A stretch of 64,000 bases of DNA from positions 49,327-113,326 of the forward strand of contig WMKJ01000032.1 in NCBI GenBank assembly GCA_009733715.1, in the 5' to 3' direction. Of the stretch, positions 11,061-22,237 are shown piece by piece. The DNA comes from Herpomyces periplanetae. Its lineage: Eukaryota; Ascomycota; Laboulbeniomycetes; Herpomycetales; Herpomycetaceae. Position 1 is the stretch's first letter. Each line of letters starts with the position of its first letter. Under the pieces are notes generated by a model. That model had not been told where the DNA came from. It saw only the letters and a list, made by a program, of their open reading frames with translations, and did no database searches. The position numbers were made by a program, and so were the translations under genes.

Positions 11061-11847
11061 TTAGTGATGCAACCGGGCCGGCATCTCAATGTTACTATTA
11101 GTCGTTGAATGTACAGTATCAGCTGGTCGATAAGTTTGCTCTGTTACGTCGACTTTGACGCCGGCTTGACGAGGAGGTTGATATGAGGGGGGGAAGTCTC
11201 GAGAGTAGACTAAAGGATGAATCAAACGTTAAAAAATATTCAGGTAAGAAGCAGTATATGATTTGGGGTAAATTTATACTGGATAAGGCATAGGAAAAGG
11301 AGGATTAAGAAACTCCACACTTACATGGAGGAGGATCATTAACACCTTGACTGTTGTAGAAAGCCTCTGAAGTATGATTTGCCGGGTAGTAGGGAGGTGC
11401 GTGATTATATTGAGTACGATTTGGCCGGGTAGATCGAGTGACAAGCCACTGGTGATAAGAGAGGAATATGGTAAGAAGGTTGAAGGGATGGCCAAGGTAA
11501 ACTTGAGAAGTGAAAGAAAGAAAATTCCCGATATAGGAATTAAAGCAATGTGTGGAAGTATACATACCCTGTGATAGCGTAGTGGTGCCAAACCTTTTTT
11601 AAGACGAAGTCGGGCATGCAAAGAGCCCCCGACAAACCATGAAAAAAATAGGAAAAAAATGAGACCAAATAGTAACCACTTGATTAAGTATTCAGTCTAC
11701 GATGATGCGGTTAGTATAAATGTATATGAAAGAATTTGGCAGATATGAGAAACAAACCGAGGACAGGGGAGCATAGCCATAAAGGTATGGATTATTTAGA
11801 ATGACAGTCTCCTTTGGAGGGAGAGGTATGGGAACTTCCTCAGCCAT
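11061..11847 (-). CDS. RCR-like single-pass membrane protein with PPxY motifs
   Basis: Four exons join in phase: complement of 11061-11209, 11325-11448, 11568-11696 and 11758-11847, 163 residues. A short N-terminal tail (MAEEVPIPLPPKE) is followed by one hydrophobic helix at about residues 36-54 (WLLFGLIFFLFFSWFVGG). A basic juxtamembrane stretch (HARLRLKKGLAPLRYHR) comes next, then a tail with three PPxY motifs: PPYY, PPFY and PPSY. This order (short lumenal part, one helix, Arg/Lys-rich stop, PY motifs) matches the fungal RCR family, whose yeast members influence chitin deposition and permease trafficking through the ubiquitin ligase Rsp5. The first intron has a clean TACTAAC branch point. 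The family assignment rests on architecture rather than strong identity. The broken exons make this gene easy to miss. Confidence 0.68.
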
Positions 11848-14800
11848 ATGAGAGTGAGGTTTAAGAGAAATATGGAAGAAAGATTGGGAGAATTATGAAG
11901 GGATTTCAAGAACAGGAAGAGTATAATGGTGATAAAAACGAGCCGGGAGGAAACTAACGAGGGATAATGAGAATGATTGTGGGTAGAAGAAGAGAAAATT
12001 TCGAAATGAAGAGGAGATATTGAAATTTTGATCCTGTGAAAGCGAAAGTAGAACAGTAGGAGCGCCTTTATCGAAGTTTATTGTTATGCCAAACGTGTAA
12101 ATAGAGTAGCGATGAGAAGATTTTCAGCTGGCAAAAATAAAAGAAAAGAAAAACAGAAACAGGTATGGTATAAAAATCCTTGAAATCGAAAGTGAAGGGT
12201 GTCTAATTAAGAGAACCTTGCAAGCAAAGTGAAGATAAAACGAAGAACGGCTCGCTTTCTCCTTTTTCACGATAGCATCAACTTCGTCTCACTTTATGCA
12301 CGCGACGCTAGATCTACTTACGTCAGCACAATCAAAAGGACTCGGGCCGCGGTGTGACGTCATGGGTGTTGGAGCACGTGTCACGGGTTTTGTTGGGAAG
12401 GGGCAATGGGTAGGCCTGCTAGATTGGGTGTTGGGGAGGGCGTGAATGGGGTGGGGACAGCGGACGTGAATGAGGGCGTGACTAGGGTTGTCACGGGGAA
12501 TCGGATGCTGACCTTGAGTGCATGATGTAGAAATGGAAGTTTTTATATCTTCACCTTTTAAATGTGCACCCTTTTTACCAACGCTCCTACAGATTTCCTT
12601 ATCTTTTCGTGATTCTCCATACTTTCATTCAGATTGTATTACATTTTGTCACCTCCACGTAAGCCTCCAATAATACTTATATTCGGATCTATTCTATGCA
12701 TTTAAATGCCCTAGTAATCCTTTCCTTTCTTCTCCCCTCCCCCTTAACAAATCTTATCTTCCAAAGTTTACTTTACTTTTGTTTTACTCTTCCTCTCATC
12801 CACCCCTCTCCCCGATCAAGTCCTTTTTATCTACATTTCAACGATAGGTTGATATTTAATTTTACTACCTAATTGTGTTAAACGTGTATCATAATCACTG
12901 TCATTTCACCCAACTTCTCTAATCCATACACCTACCTATAACTCTATTATCTACTCTTCATTTTCATGTCACATAGCCCTACTTAGGCTACATTCGGTTT
13001 CTTGGTCCCAACATATTCTCCGCTCATTTGTATCACAGATTTCTCTGTCCGCCTTCCGAAAACCTCTTGGAAATTTTTATCGGTTCAAGGGAAACACTTC
13101 TACCTTCATGTCGTGTATTCTTACCGTCTAAGCTTAGCCTTACAGTACATAGATTTCACTTTCACTATCAAATTTTACCTTGGTTAAATCTTTCATCCAT
13201 ACCTTCCACATTCCTACTCCTCACCGCTGTAAACCCTTGTCAACATTGTACAATCTTCACATTTCGGCTAAATTTGTCTGAAAATACCTTTAATACAATA
13301 TACACTTGACCCATACAATTTGTGTTCGAAATAATATTCGCACCGTTTTGTCAACCTTAACCATACCTTTTTTACTACATCTTCTTACAAGTTTGAACAA
13401 CCGTTAGCCCATCTTCAGTAATAGTTATTTTTAGTATCCTTTAATTCATGCTCCCTTTTACTCTCGATCTTAATCCTCAAATATTTCAATATACCATAAT
13501 TTCAAAGTTGACTGCAGTAGTCCTCCTTTTTCTATTAGGTTTTTAATGTAATAAATGTTGAACTACGCTTTCTATTACCCATACCCACATAATACCATTA
13601 GGCTGAAGCATCGCTTCAATTTAAAACCTTTTATCGTAGTTCTACTTGTAACAAGAGTACCTACCTTACATAGTACTAATTTCAAACATTCGCTTAATGC
13701 ATGATCGTCCGAAAGCACAGATCTGCGTATATTTTCAGTCATCCGTAACTATCCGTTTAACCACCACTAAGTACTTAGCATAAATAAACGGAATAACATT
13801 CAATTCGTTCTTTACCACATTACCAGTGCTGATAAGATATAAATTTTCTTTTAACCTTATGAAATTTAGTATGAACAATCACAACTTTTAACAAATGCAT
13901 AGTTAATGTAAACTAAAAAATGTTATTCATCCATTCCATACCCATATACACAAATTTTGGGGGGTATTACGTACTGTAAGTTGGAGTAGTAAGTATTAAG
14001 TTTCGTATTTGACAACGTATAAAAGATTAACTTGATCAGCCCATAAGCCAACGCTCACAGATATTCGTGACCATATGAATAAAAAATTCTTCAAAAAGAC
14101 CCCAGTTCCTACGCCAAACTCCAACCAATACTCACAGCCAAAGACACCGTGGCATGAAAAACCTCTACATCGATTTTTTCACGATAAATTGAATCATTAT
14201 TTTCCAACAACCGATTTTGCGCAAAGCATTGCGAGCACCGCATCCCATCCCATCGCCTTCGCCTTTCTTTGCGTCTTAAAAATTCCGACACAGGCACGGA
14301 ACAATATTTTATCCGAGGGATGTTGGCGCTTTTCGAGAGGGTTGCCTGAGTAACGAGTAGCAAGAGAATTTTCCCTTAAGAGAGGCATCCGATTGGTCGA
14401 TGTTTTTGGTTTATATAAACAAACACATTTGTGTATTGTAGCCGGGTTTAAGAGCAAGTTTTGCGACAATTCTATTAATCAATTTATCAACGCTACCCGG
14501 CTGCACTTCACGGTTTTTTTCGTCCTTGTACTTTTACTTTTTGCTCTTTTCTTCCGTTAAGAGCGCGGTCATCATTTTGTCGATAATTTTTTGGGTACAG
14601 GCTTTGTCTAGTTTTTAACTAAAAGTTCATCCGTTTGATATATAATTTTTCCCTCATTTATTACACCGCGTATTACAACCCTCGCCAACATTTTACATTT
14701 CAAACCTATCTCGTTGATACTAAACTTCAATTTGATGAAGATGGCACCGTTGAATGGGCATAGTCATTGTTAAGTTTTCCTCATTTTCATCAAATCAATC

Positions 14801-15237
14801 CACACGAGTTCTCTATTCATGTTTAATTGATAGCTTTCAATCAACTTGTCACTGCATGATCGCTACTTTGGCAAACTTTCGACTATCTCCTCTATAATCA
14901 ATTTTACAATTTCAAACTTAGAAATGGATCACTATACTCCCCATATTTGAATTTTATGCTAAGGTCGATTTATCCTCCATCAGAATATTAGTCTCTACAG
15001 TCCTCTCCAGCCTAATCATTTTGGGATCACTTTTATCGTGTTAATTTACTCCTCGAAGAAACTTTATTGGTACTCTTTTCACTTCTAACAACTTCAGCCT
15101 CTTCTACCCCTAAAACAAGTTTATTCCAACTGAAAGTCTTTCACCTTTCCTGAAAAAATATTCAACCATTAAACTCCCAGTTACATCTGGGCTTCATTCA
15201 ATATTACGATTTCGCCACTTAAAACGGAAAACTAAGC
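11848..15237. other. Long gene-free region with divergent promoters (RCR-like / MPS1)
   Basis: No gene is supported across about 3.4 kb. The part 11850-12260 is purine-rich on the + strand. From about 12590 to 13000 it is pyrimidine-rich, so each gene is preceded by a pyrimidine-rich leader on its own coding strand. TGACGTCA (12355-12362) and CACGTG (12375-12380) sit between the two. At 14390-14420 an ATTGG (CCAAT) element is followed by TATATAAA, a plausible core promoter about 0.8 kb before MPS1. A 92-codon open frame at 14075-14353 has no recognisable motif. Confidence 0.5.
12355..12380. promoter_or_regulatory. CRE palindrome next to CACGTG box
   Basis: TGACGTCA at 12355-12362 is followed 12 bp later by CACGTG at 12375-12380, embedded in a locally GC-rich stretch at the purine/pyrimidine switch between two divergent genes. 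This pairing recurs elsewhere in the window. Binding is inferred. Confidence 0.45.
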
Positions 15238-17052
15238 ATGGCAGCTCTATCGCCTACTCCCTTACCTTCTCATGCCATGAATAATGATTTAGTTCCTTCT
15301 GGTCGCATGTTTACTCGTAGAAGTTCACCGGCCTACCGTCCGATGGAAAATCCCTCGTCATTTAGACCTACCAACTCCGATCAAGCTAATGTTGGTGATA
15401 GCTCGGATGATGACGATCCTGCACCACCAATTCAGCTAAATCCCCTCACTCGCGCTCTACTGGAGAAACAGTTGTCCGAATCCCCCAAGAAAATTGTACG
15501 ACAAACTATATTAAAAATTGAAAGAAGCTCACCCGCTTCTTCCTCAAGTCCTAAAAATGATAGTATCACTCCTGCTCCATCACTCAGAATTAAACGAGTA
15601 GGAGTACAAGGCGCTCCGGTACGGAGAAACAAACGCACTCCGCAGGGTGATGATGATGCCCCTCCATCTCAGGACCAAGAAAATTTACCAGCTTCTGTTA
15701 TGAAACATAAACATTCCGTAAAATTATCCGTGCGACGAGACGAACGCCCCATACCGTTAGCGTCGATGAGCGCTAATACACCGCATAGAGCTAATTCTAC
15801 TCATCATGATCCACCACCAAAAATGCCGGCTATCGAGTCAGTCACTAACATTTCGCAACACGTTACGAAAAGTAAACGAAGAAGAAATCATTTTATTGTT
15901 AACGGGCGGACTTTTGCCCAGCTAAGCAAACTTGGAAAAGGTGGCAGCTCGGACGTTTACAGAGTCGTGGGTGAAAACGGAAAGAATTTTGCATTAAAAC
16001 GAGTCAAACTTGATGAAGCAGACGAGGCTGCCATTGCTGGGTTCAAGGGTGAAATTGAGTTACTTCGTAGGCTTCAGAATGTTGATCGAGTGGTCAGACT
16101 ATTCGATTGGCAAGTCGATGAGGAAAAACAGATGCTCAGTGTGGTAAGTTAAGTTGGAGTTGCCTTGCTCGTTAATTTATTGTTAGAGTATCAACAATAC
16201 TAATGGTTAACTTTCCTAAAGTTAATGGAGCCAGGCGATACCGATTTGTCCAAGATTTTAAGGGCCAAGTTTGAGCCTCCACAATCGGATAAGTTTGATG
16301 ATTATCAAGGTGCGCGGTTAGACATATGCTTTGTACGGTTTTATTGGAAAGAAATGTTGGAGTGCGTTGCAGCTATACACGATCATGATATAGTACATTC
16401 CGATCTCAAGCCGGCAAATTTTGTCCTTGTATGCGGTCAGTTAAAGTTGATCGACTTTGGTATTGCAAATGCTATAGATATTGAAAATACGGTCAACGTA
16501 CATCGGGATTCTCACGTTGGAACGCCAAATTATATGTCACCCGAGTCAATCGAGGATAGTAATTCGGGCTTGAAAAATGCAAATGGAGGTTGTTACGCCA
16601 AATTAATGAAATTGGGAAAACCTAGCGACGTTTGGAGTCTGGGATGCATTCTTTATCAAATGGTGTATGGAAAACCCCCCTTTGGACACATTGCAAATCC
16701 AATCCATCGAGTTATGGCCATTATGAATCCATCTATAGAAATTGAATATCCTCCCTTAGGAATTGGAAACGTGACAGTACCGTTGTGCTTAACGAGAACT
16801 ATGCGAAGCTGCTTAAATCGAACGCCCTCTGAGAGACCTACGGCCCTTGATCTGTTAAGCGAAACTAACCATTTTCTATATCCTGATTCTCATCCCGACC
16901 TCCGGATTTCCCAAGATCTATTGGCTCAGATAATTCAGAGAGTAGTTGAAAGGGTACGTGATACGAAGAAGGATCCACCATCCGATGAAGATATAAGGCA
17001 ATATCCCGTAGTATTTTACGAACGAATTCGGGAATGGCAAGAGAAAATTTAA
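15238..17052 (+). CDS. MPS1: Mps1/TTK-type dual-specificity protein kinase
   Basis: Mps1 kinases act at kinetochores and spindle poles in the spindle assembly checkpoint. Two exons (15238-16143 and 16222-17052) give 578 residues. Residues 1-210 are low-complexity with basic and Ser/Pro-rich segments. The kinase domain runs from about residue 220 to 525. It has the glycine loop KLGKGGSSDVYRV, the ATP lysine in ALKRVKL, the catalytic loop HSDLKPANFVLV, the metal-binding IDFGIAN, the activation segment GTPNYMSPE, and SDVWSLGCILYQMVYGKPPF. KLGKGGSSxVY, HSDLKPANF and the NYMSPE segment are typical of TTK/Mps1 rather than other kinases. The second exon starts at the beta-5/hinge segment (LMEPGDTDL), a common intron site. 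The N-terminus is shorter than in animals, as is normal for fungi. Confidence 0.93.
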
Positions 17053-18068
17053 GTTGCACGAGTGGAAACTTTGACGAAAACTGGAATTTGGTCAAGTGTC
17101 AAAGATACTAACTTTGTCCGGAGTGGTTAATTATTTTATACAACTTTACCACAAATATGGGTATATCGATGAGCCAGCTTAGTGCTACACTGACGGTGGG
17201 TGGTTAGGACTTATCAGACCCCCTTTGTGTTGGGAGCTGTTCATTTGTACAAGTTTACGAGTATTTCATTTCATAACTTTTTCGCTGGCATTGTGTGAAA
17301 AGTGAAGAACGATTTTGCATATGGAATTTTAGGATATCCTTGATAATGAAATTTGTTGTTGCTGTTTGTTACATTTTATTTTTAACTACTATTGCCATGT
17401 ACTGCCTTCTTCCTCAGTGCTGGTGAACTCATATTCTTTTGTGTGCAGCGCATACTTTCTGGTTATGCCGCTGATCATTTTGGTTATTATACACCTACTC
17501 ATACATACATACAAACGACTTGATCTTACAATTAACTTGTCAAGTTTTCTTGAGGATCATTTTTCAGTATAACCTCATCTCCTGTAAGATGATTTCCCCG
17601 TTACGTTCGCACACTATGGAAATGGTTGGATGAATGTAGCTAGAAAAATTGCACTAGATGCCATGGCATGACGCCGTATCGCATCGTGGACCAATTTCTT
17701 CCCTGCGTCCTGCGCCGAACTTTTACCCCAAACCCCCAAACAATCGTCACATGATTTGTTGTTGCCCAGCAACTCCCGGGTTTTCTGGTTTCGGGTATCC
17801 AGCTCGGCTACGCGGCTTCGGAGAAGCGTGTTCCGCGGTGTATTATGTAATACGGGTTTCATGTTGCTGCCGATGCCTCAATTTTTAGTTCGCGATGCTA
17901 GAAGTGTTTCCTCCCGTTCTTTAGAGTTTGATTCTTTGCATTGGGAAAATTTCTCTCTGGGTACTGTTAATTCTCAACTTCACGTTATTATACGTTGATT
18001 TCTTGGAGTTTTTATTTTCACACAAAATTTCCTTCCCTGTTAATTCATCATAAACGTGGGTTTTAGTT
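17053..18068. promoter_or_regulatory. Intergenic region with RFX-type X-box upstream of bL21m gene
   Basis: No gene is supported. A perfect imperfect-palindrome X-box, GTTGCC-C-AGCAAC, lies at 17761-17773, about 300 bp before the start of the mitochondrial ribosomal protein gene. It fits the RFX consensus GTNRCC(N0-3)RGYAAC. A small GC-rich patch surrounds it (17690-17830), suggesting the core promoter. Binding by an RFX factor is inference. Confidence 0.45.
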
Positions 18069-18863
18069 ATGGAGGTTGTACTCAAATTTTCTACACCCAG
18101 GTGTCAATGGTCATCCTTTGTGCTCCCTAAATTCCCCCAATTTTATTCTCCAAATTCTTCAACAATTCCTTCTACTCCATCGTCGCGTTATTCAAGATCA
18201 ATTCACTCTATGATACACCATGGTGTTCATGACTATAGCTACTATCATATGTCATCCAGAAAATCTTCACGTGTGAAGCGCGGCTCATCACTCGGGGTTG
18301 CAATCCATTCAATCCAATCATTAGGTAATTTTTGCTACATGCATATGACTAAGCGTCACTCAGGAACTCATAATTCATCTTATACTTCAAGAGTCACATC
18401 TCTGCTTCCACATTCTTCCTCACCGCAGTCATCTTTGGTCAATCTTTTCCCTCTTCTTCAGGCTCAACCTCCCTTTTACATCCGTCTTTATATTCATGGC
18501 CAACCCTTTCTCTTGACCGAGGGTGACAGATTACGCTTACCCTTTCGCATTCCCGGTTTACAACCAGGAGATATACTTAGATTAAACTGTGCTACGCTAA
18601 TTGGATCTCGAGATTTTACGCTGCGAGCTGGCGCTCATATGAAGGGCGAAAAGAGAAAGTATATTGATGAAAGTTTATACGTATGTAGAGCAGTGGTTCT
18701 CGGTGTTGAAAGCGAACCTTTAAGAATCAAACTTAAAACGAAGCAGCGTCAACGAAGGGTTAAACACATCAAGAGTAAACACCGATACACTATATTGACT
18801 ATTCGCGAATTAACGGTCAATTCTCCCGAGAAGTCCAAATTAACTGCAGAAGCACATGTTTAA
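18069..18863 (+). CDS. Mitochondrial large-subunit ribosomal protein bL21m
   Basis: This is a structural protein of the mitochondrial ribosome large subunit (yeast Mrpl49). A single exon encodes 264 residues. The first 130 or so are Ser/Arg/His-rich with few acidic residues, as expected for a mitochondrial presequence, though longer than usual. The L21 core spans about residues 135-255. It includes GDRLRLPFRIPGLQPGDILRL, then CRAVVLGVESEPLRIKLKTK and a basic block ending RVKHIKSKHRYTILTIREL. The motif IKSKHRYTILTI, near KRRKNY(R)RxxGHRQ in bacterial L21, supports the family. An internal Met (for example near residue 48) could be an alternative start. No intron is needed. Confidence 0.85.
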   Translation: MEVVLKFSTPRCQWSSFVLPKFPQFYSPNSSTIPSTPSSRYSRSIHSMIHHGVHDYSYYHMSSRKSSRVKRGSSLGVAIHSIQSLGNFCYMHMTKRHSGTHNSSYTSRVTSLLPHSSSPQSSLVNLFPLLQAQPPFYIRLYIHGQPFLLTEGDRLRLPFRIPGLQPGDILRLNCATLIGSRDFTLRAGAHMKGEKRKYIDESLYVCRAVVLGVESEPLRIKLKTKQRQRRVKHIKSKHRYTILTIRELTVNSPEKSKLTAEAHV

Positions 18864-19248
18864 ATATTCGCAAGCTGAATGCTTCGTATGTGTTAATCAA
18901 AAATGTTTACTGACGGAATGAGAACCCTTACAAACTGCGTGTCCCAGGGTCCTTTTCCTCACATGGTTCTTTTATAGATGTCCTAGCCATTAATTCAGTT
19001 CAAGGTAGTTTAGAAAACCTTTTACGTGCCCTGCCGGGTACTGAAGTTGAATCATTGAATTTAAACATTATATTCCTTGGGCATCAATTTGTACTTGAAG
19101 TTCCTACTTATTTATTTCCTCGGGCGTATTGAGGCCATCATCACTGGTGTCGAAGGACATTTCGCGCAAAATGTCATTTGTATATCCAATAATTGGAAGT
19201 ATTGGATCATTCAGGCGGCTATATTCTCGGCCGGTTGCTCATTAATGC
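18864..19248. other. 3' flank of bL21m gene, no intact gene
   Basis: Short open segments with many stops in all frames. A 92-codon + frame starting at 19077 overlaps the decayed minus-strand coding relic and has no recognisable family. Nothing further is supported. Confidence 0.5.
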
Positions 19249-20345
19249 CTAAGAAATATGCAAGGCATTTAATACCACTGCTAACGAATACTTTTGATAC
19301 AACCAATATATTATGCTCTGGAATAGTCTTTTGTACCACGGGCATATTTTCTTGAACCTAGAATAGTGAGGAAACAAATCCTCCATTACGACTTTTGTAT
19401 CTTCGGAATCAAATAACGGATTGATATTTTTTTCCAAGATTACTGCTACCTTGTTCTGAGAAATTCGTCGGTCCTTATTCAGTCGCTCGATGAACCGGAT
19501 TTCTTAATGGACCCGCGAGTGTCTAATGGGTTATTTACCGCGGATGACAATGTCTTAAATTGCCTTTCCTATTCTACATTGTTATCCAATTATATTTATA
19601 GTGGGCTTTGCTCGCTTCAATAAAATTTATTGGTACTCACAAACGTGGGCTTGAAATATCCGATACCGTGAGAGAACAGTTCGATCAGTAATGTTAATGA
19701 TCAGGCTTTCGAAACCACCAAGTTTCTCGTAGCATTTGAGAAGTCATTGGCATGATGGCACAGATGGGCAATTCCAATCAGTATTTTTCCAGTTCCATTG
19801 GCCGTAAACTACGAATTCGTCTCTAGGTTAATGGATTCGAGAACGCTTTCAGCGGTGGCGAATTTCCCTTGTTCAATTTGACATCTGACGTGATTCATTT
19901 TTTCTCATCAAATTCTTCCAGGAATTAAGACAACTTTCCACTTAATTTGTCCAATGTCTCTTTTCATACTTTTACTTTAGAGTCAGTTTGGGTTATCTGT
20001 TTAATGGTACGGCTAGTACCTCCAATAATGGCCTCTAGAGGAGCATCTCCAGGCAATCATTTGTGATAATATCGACGTACATGAGTATCTTCGGGGCAAA
20101 GGTTATCTTGAGATACTTTTTTATGTGAATTTCTTAATAGTTGCGACGAATATGTTCGGTTGCTCCAGTTGTGCAATTTTTCGGAATTTACTTGGCTTCT
20201 CTAATTTTTTCGTCGAGTAAACTTTGTGGCGTCTTTTGAAGTTGGTTTTGACTCGTTGAACAACTGGTAACACTTTAGAATCGTGGCCCCTGAGAGTGTC
20301 TTTATGCTCTTCCAATCTCGATAATTTCTCACCAATTGATTATGT
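19249..20345 (-). pseudogene. Decayed protein-coding relic of unknown family
   Basis: On the minus strand, several stretches read like ordinary protein but are broken by stops and frame changes. At about 20345-20121 an uninterrupted helical, Lys-rich segment includes LSRLEEHKDTLRGHDSKV and FRKIAQLEQPNIFVATIKKF. Around 19990-19930 comes TQTDSKVKV, a stop, then KETLDKLSGKLS. Around 19890-19700 comes CQIEQGKFATAESVLESINL, a stop, then KILIGIAHLCHHANDFSNAT. Around 19500-19340 comes RFIERLNKDRRISQNKVAV, then NPLFDSEDTKVVMEDLFPHY. At least five in-frame stops and two frame changes separate them, and no set of GT..AG introns that I could place removes them. The alternating alpha-helical pattern suggests a helical-repeat or coiled-coil protein. 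The parent family is not identified. Multiple missed introns remain a possible alternative. Confidence 0.4.
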
Positions 20346-22237
20346 AGCCTATATAGGCTTGTTTAGGTCACCAGTATAACTGATGTCCATGTCAATATGA
20401 TTCACGAGAGTAATGTAGTAAATTAATGTATGTTTGCTTGACACCTTGCTTATTACTGATCAGCAATACTTGCTCATCCAACAGCAAACGTGAATGAACG
20501 GTTAATTGTGATAAGTTTTAACGTTCAAGGCCTTTTGCGTACACACGTGTAAACACAAAAGTATAGAAGTATAGTAATATGTTTTACGAATTAGCGTAAA
20601 AGTAGTCTTGATCAACTAATAAAGTAAAGCAAAATAAATGAGTGAATTTATAATACTCCAAAAACACATTGTGATGATGGTTCTGCCCAAATCTCCACCC
20701 TTGAGTGCCGCCGCATTGACGTCTGCGGCAGAGTCCACAGCCGTTCGTTCGAGGGATTTGGGAAATTTTGAGGCGTTAAACGGGGAGATGTAGATAGTTT
20801 AGACGATTACGCTATGATTGATAAACGGCATTGTGGACATATGTATGTTAAGTTGGGGGGTAGATGTTCTTGTTTTACGTTTAATATATGACTGAGCTTA
20901 TAAGTGGGTATGGAAATTCATTAGAGCGGTCAAATGGAAATTTTGTATACCTTGAAAACTTAATGAATATGATCGACTAAGACTTTTGCTTAATTAAATG
21001 TTAAATATTCCATAAAACTCACTTTTATATAAGATCATGTTAAAATCACAAACTCGGAATCTCCCTGTCATGGATGTTCACACCGTGAAAGGCTAACGCT
21101 TTCCCGTTAGCATAAAGTACTATGGTTTCCCGTTAGTGCTATATGCCACGTTTATCATGTTAACATGAAACGTCAGGTCTATTAATATAATTGATCAAGT
21201 TAACCAAAACATTTTCCTCGAGTAAATTAAAGTGCCATACTCAACCATCAAACTAAAATGGCGGCGATTATCGGTGTATTAACTCTTGGTACAGTACGCA
21301 AACCTTAATATGATGGTCAACCCCTACATTTGACGATGAAGTTTCCCGTAAGACAATCTTATGAGCAGGTTAATTCATCAGATTAACGTAAATAATGTAT
21401 ATAAGTTTAATCGGCGTTATTGTAATATTTGAAGGTGTAGCAAGCATTGAAAAAATAATCACAACTCTTTGATGTTTTATGTATACACCTGAAAAGCGTT
21501 TTGCTAATAAGTCATTCTCACTTCACAACAATCTATAACTCCTTGCCAAATCGAAAATTAATATATTCAATCATCCTGACTATATGCACGTATATCAATT
21601 ATAATATCCACGAAATATTTTCTTGCGCAGAAACTTAAACATTTTGTTACCGCAATCCCTCCCTCCAAACTTCCATTATCCCTTAACCCCAGGTCACGCG
21701 ATACATAGACATGTGATACCAATCACGTGCACACGTGTCACGTGGACATTCCGAATCTTAACAAGTTTCCGAAAATTTGGTCGATTATGACAATGTCACC
21801 ACGGAGAAATTTTTCAAGAAAATTTTCACGTCTCTTCTACACAAAGATTTATTTAAGGTTCAGTTTGGCCCGGAGATGTGATTCATGAAATATTTTTCGC
21901 GTTGACACAAACTTAACCATTTAACAAATATTTTTTCACTAATTATTTTCTCCGTAAGTTGTACCCTCTGTAGAAATTTCGGTCGATGATTCGCTATCCC
22001 CTTGGGAATACTTATCATTTTATTCTCATATCTTCCTTGCTTTTAAACATACTATAGTTTACTCTTAGGATGATGTGCTTGTTAATGAAAAGGTAAACAT
22101 TGGGATACACGATCGTAATATCAAAGTCATTCAAAGTACCGTCCATCACCGAATCACGGTTGTGTTGACCCTTAAAATATACTTTTTCACATTAATCTGC
22201 TCCCATACCCGATCGTTAGCTTGCTATTGCTTTTACA
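20346..22237. other. Intergenic region upstream of TFIIF beta
   Basis: Nearly 1.9 kb with no supported gene. It contains a small 39-codon open frame (20674-20793) in a GC-richer patch, a 7-bp hairpin at 21092-21111 (GCTAACG / CGTTAGC) with a further CCCGTTAG copy nearby, and three CACGTG boxes at 21724-21744. A CACGTG also lies at 20544-20549. Confidence 0.5.
21724..21744. promoter_or_regulatory. Triple CACGTG box
   Basis: CACGTG occurs at 21724-21729, 21732-21737 and 21739-21744, that is three copies in 21 bp, about 500 bp before the TFIIF beta start codon. The spacing of 8 and 7 bp puts successive cores a little under one helical turn apart. Occupancy by bHLH factors is inferred from the core only. 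Confidence 0.55.

Noticed and set aside
14075-14353. 92-codon + strand open frame upstream of MPS1
   Set aside because: Overlapping minus-strand frames of similar length exist, composition is erratic, and it precedes a CCAAT/TATA-like core promoter rather than following one.
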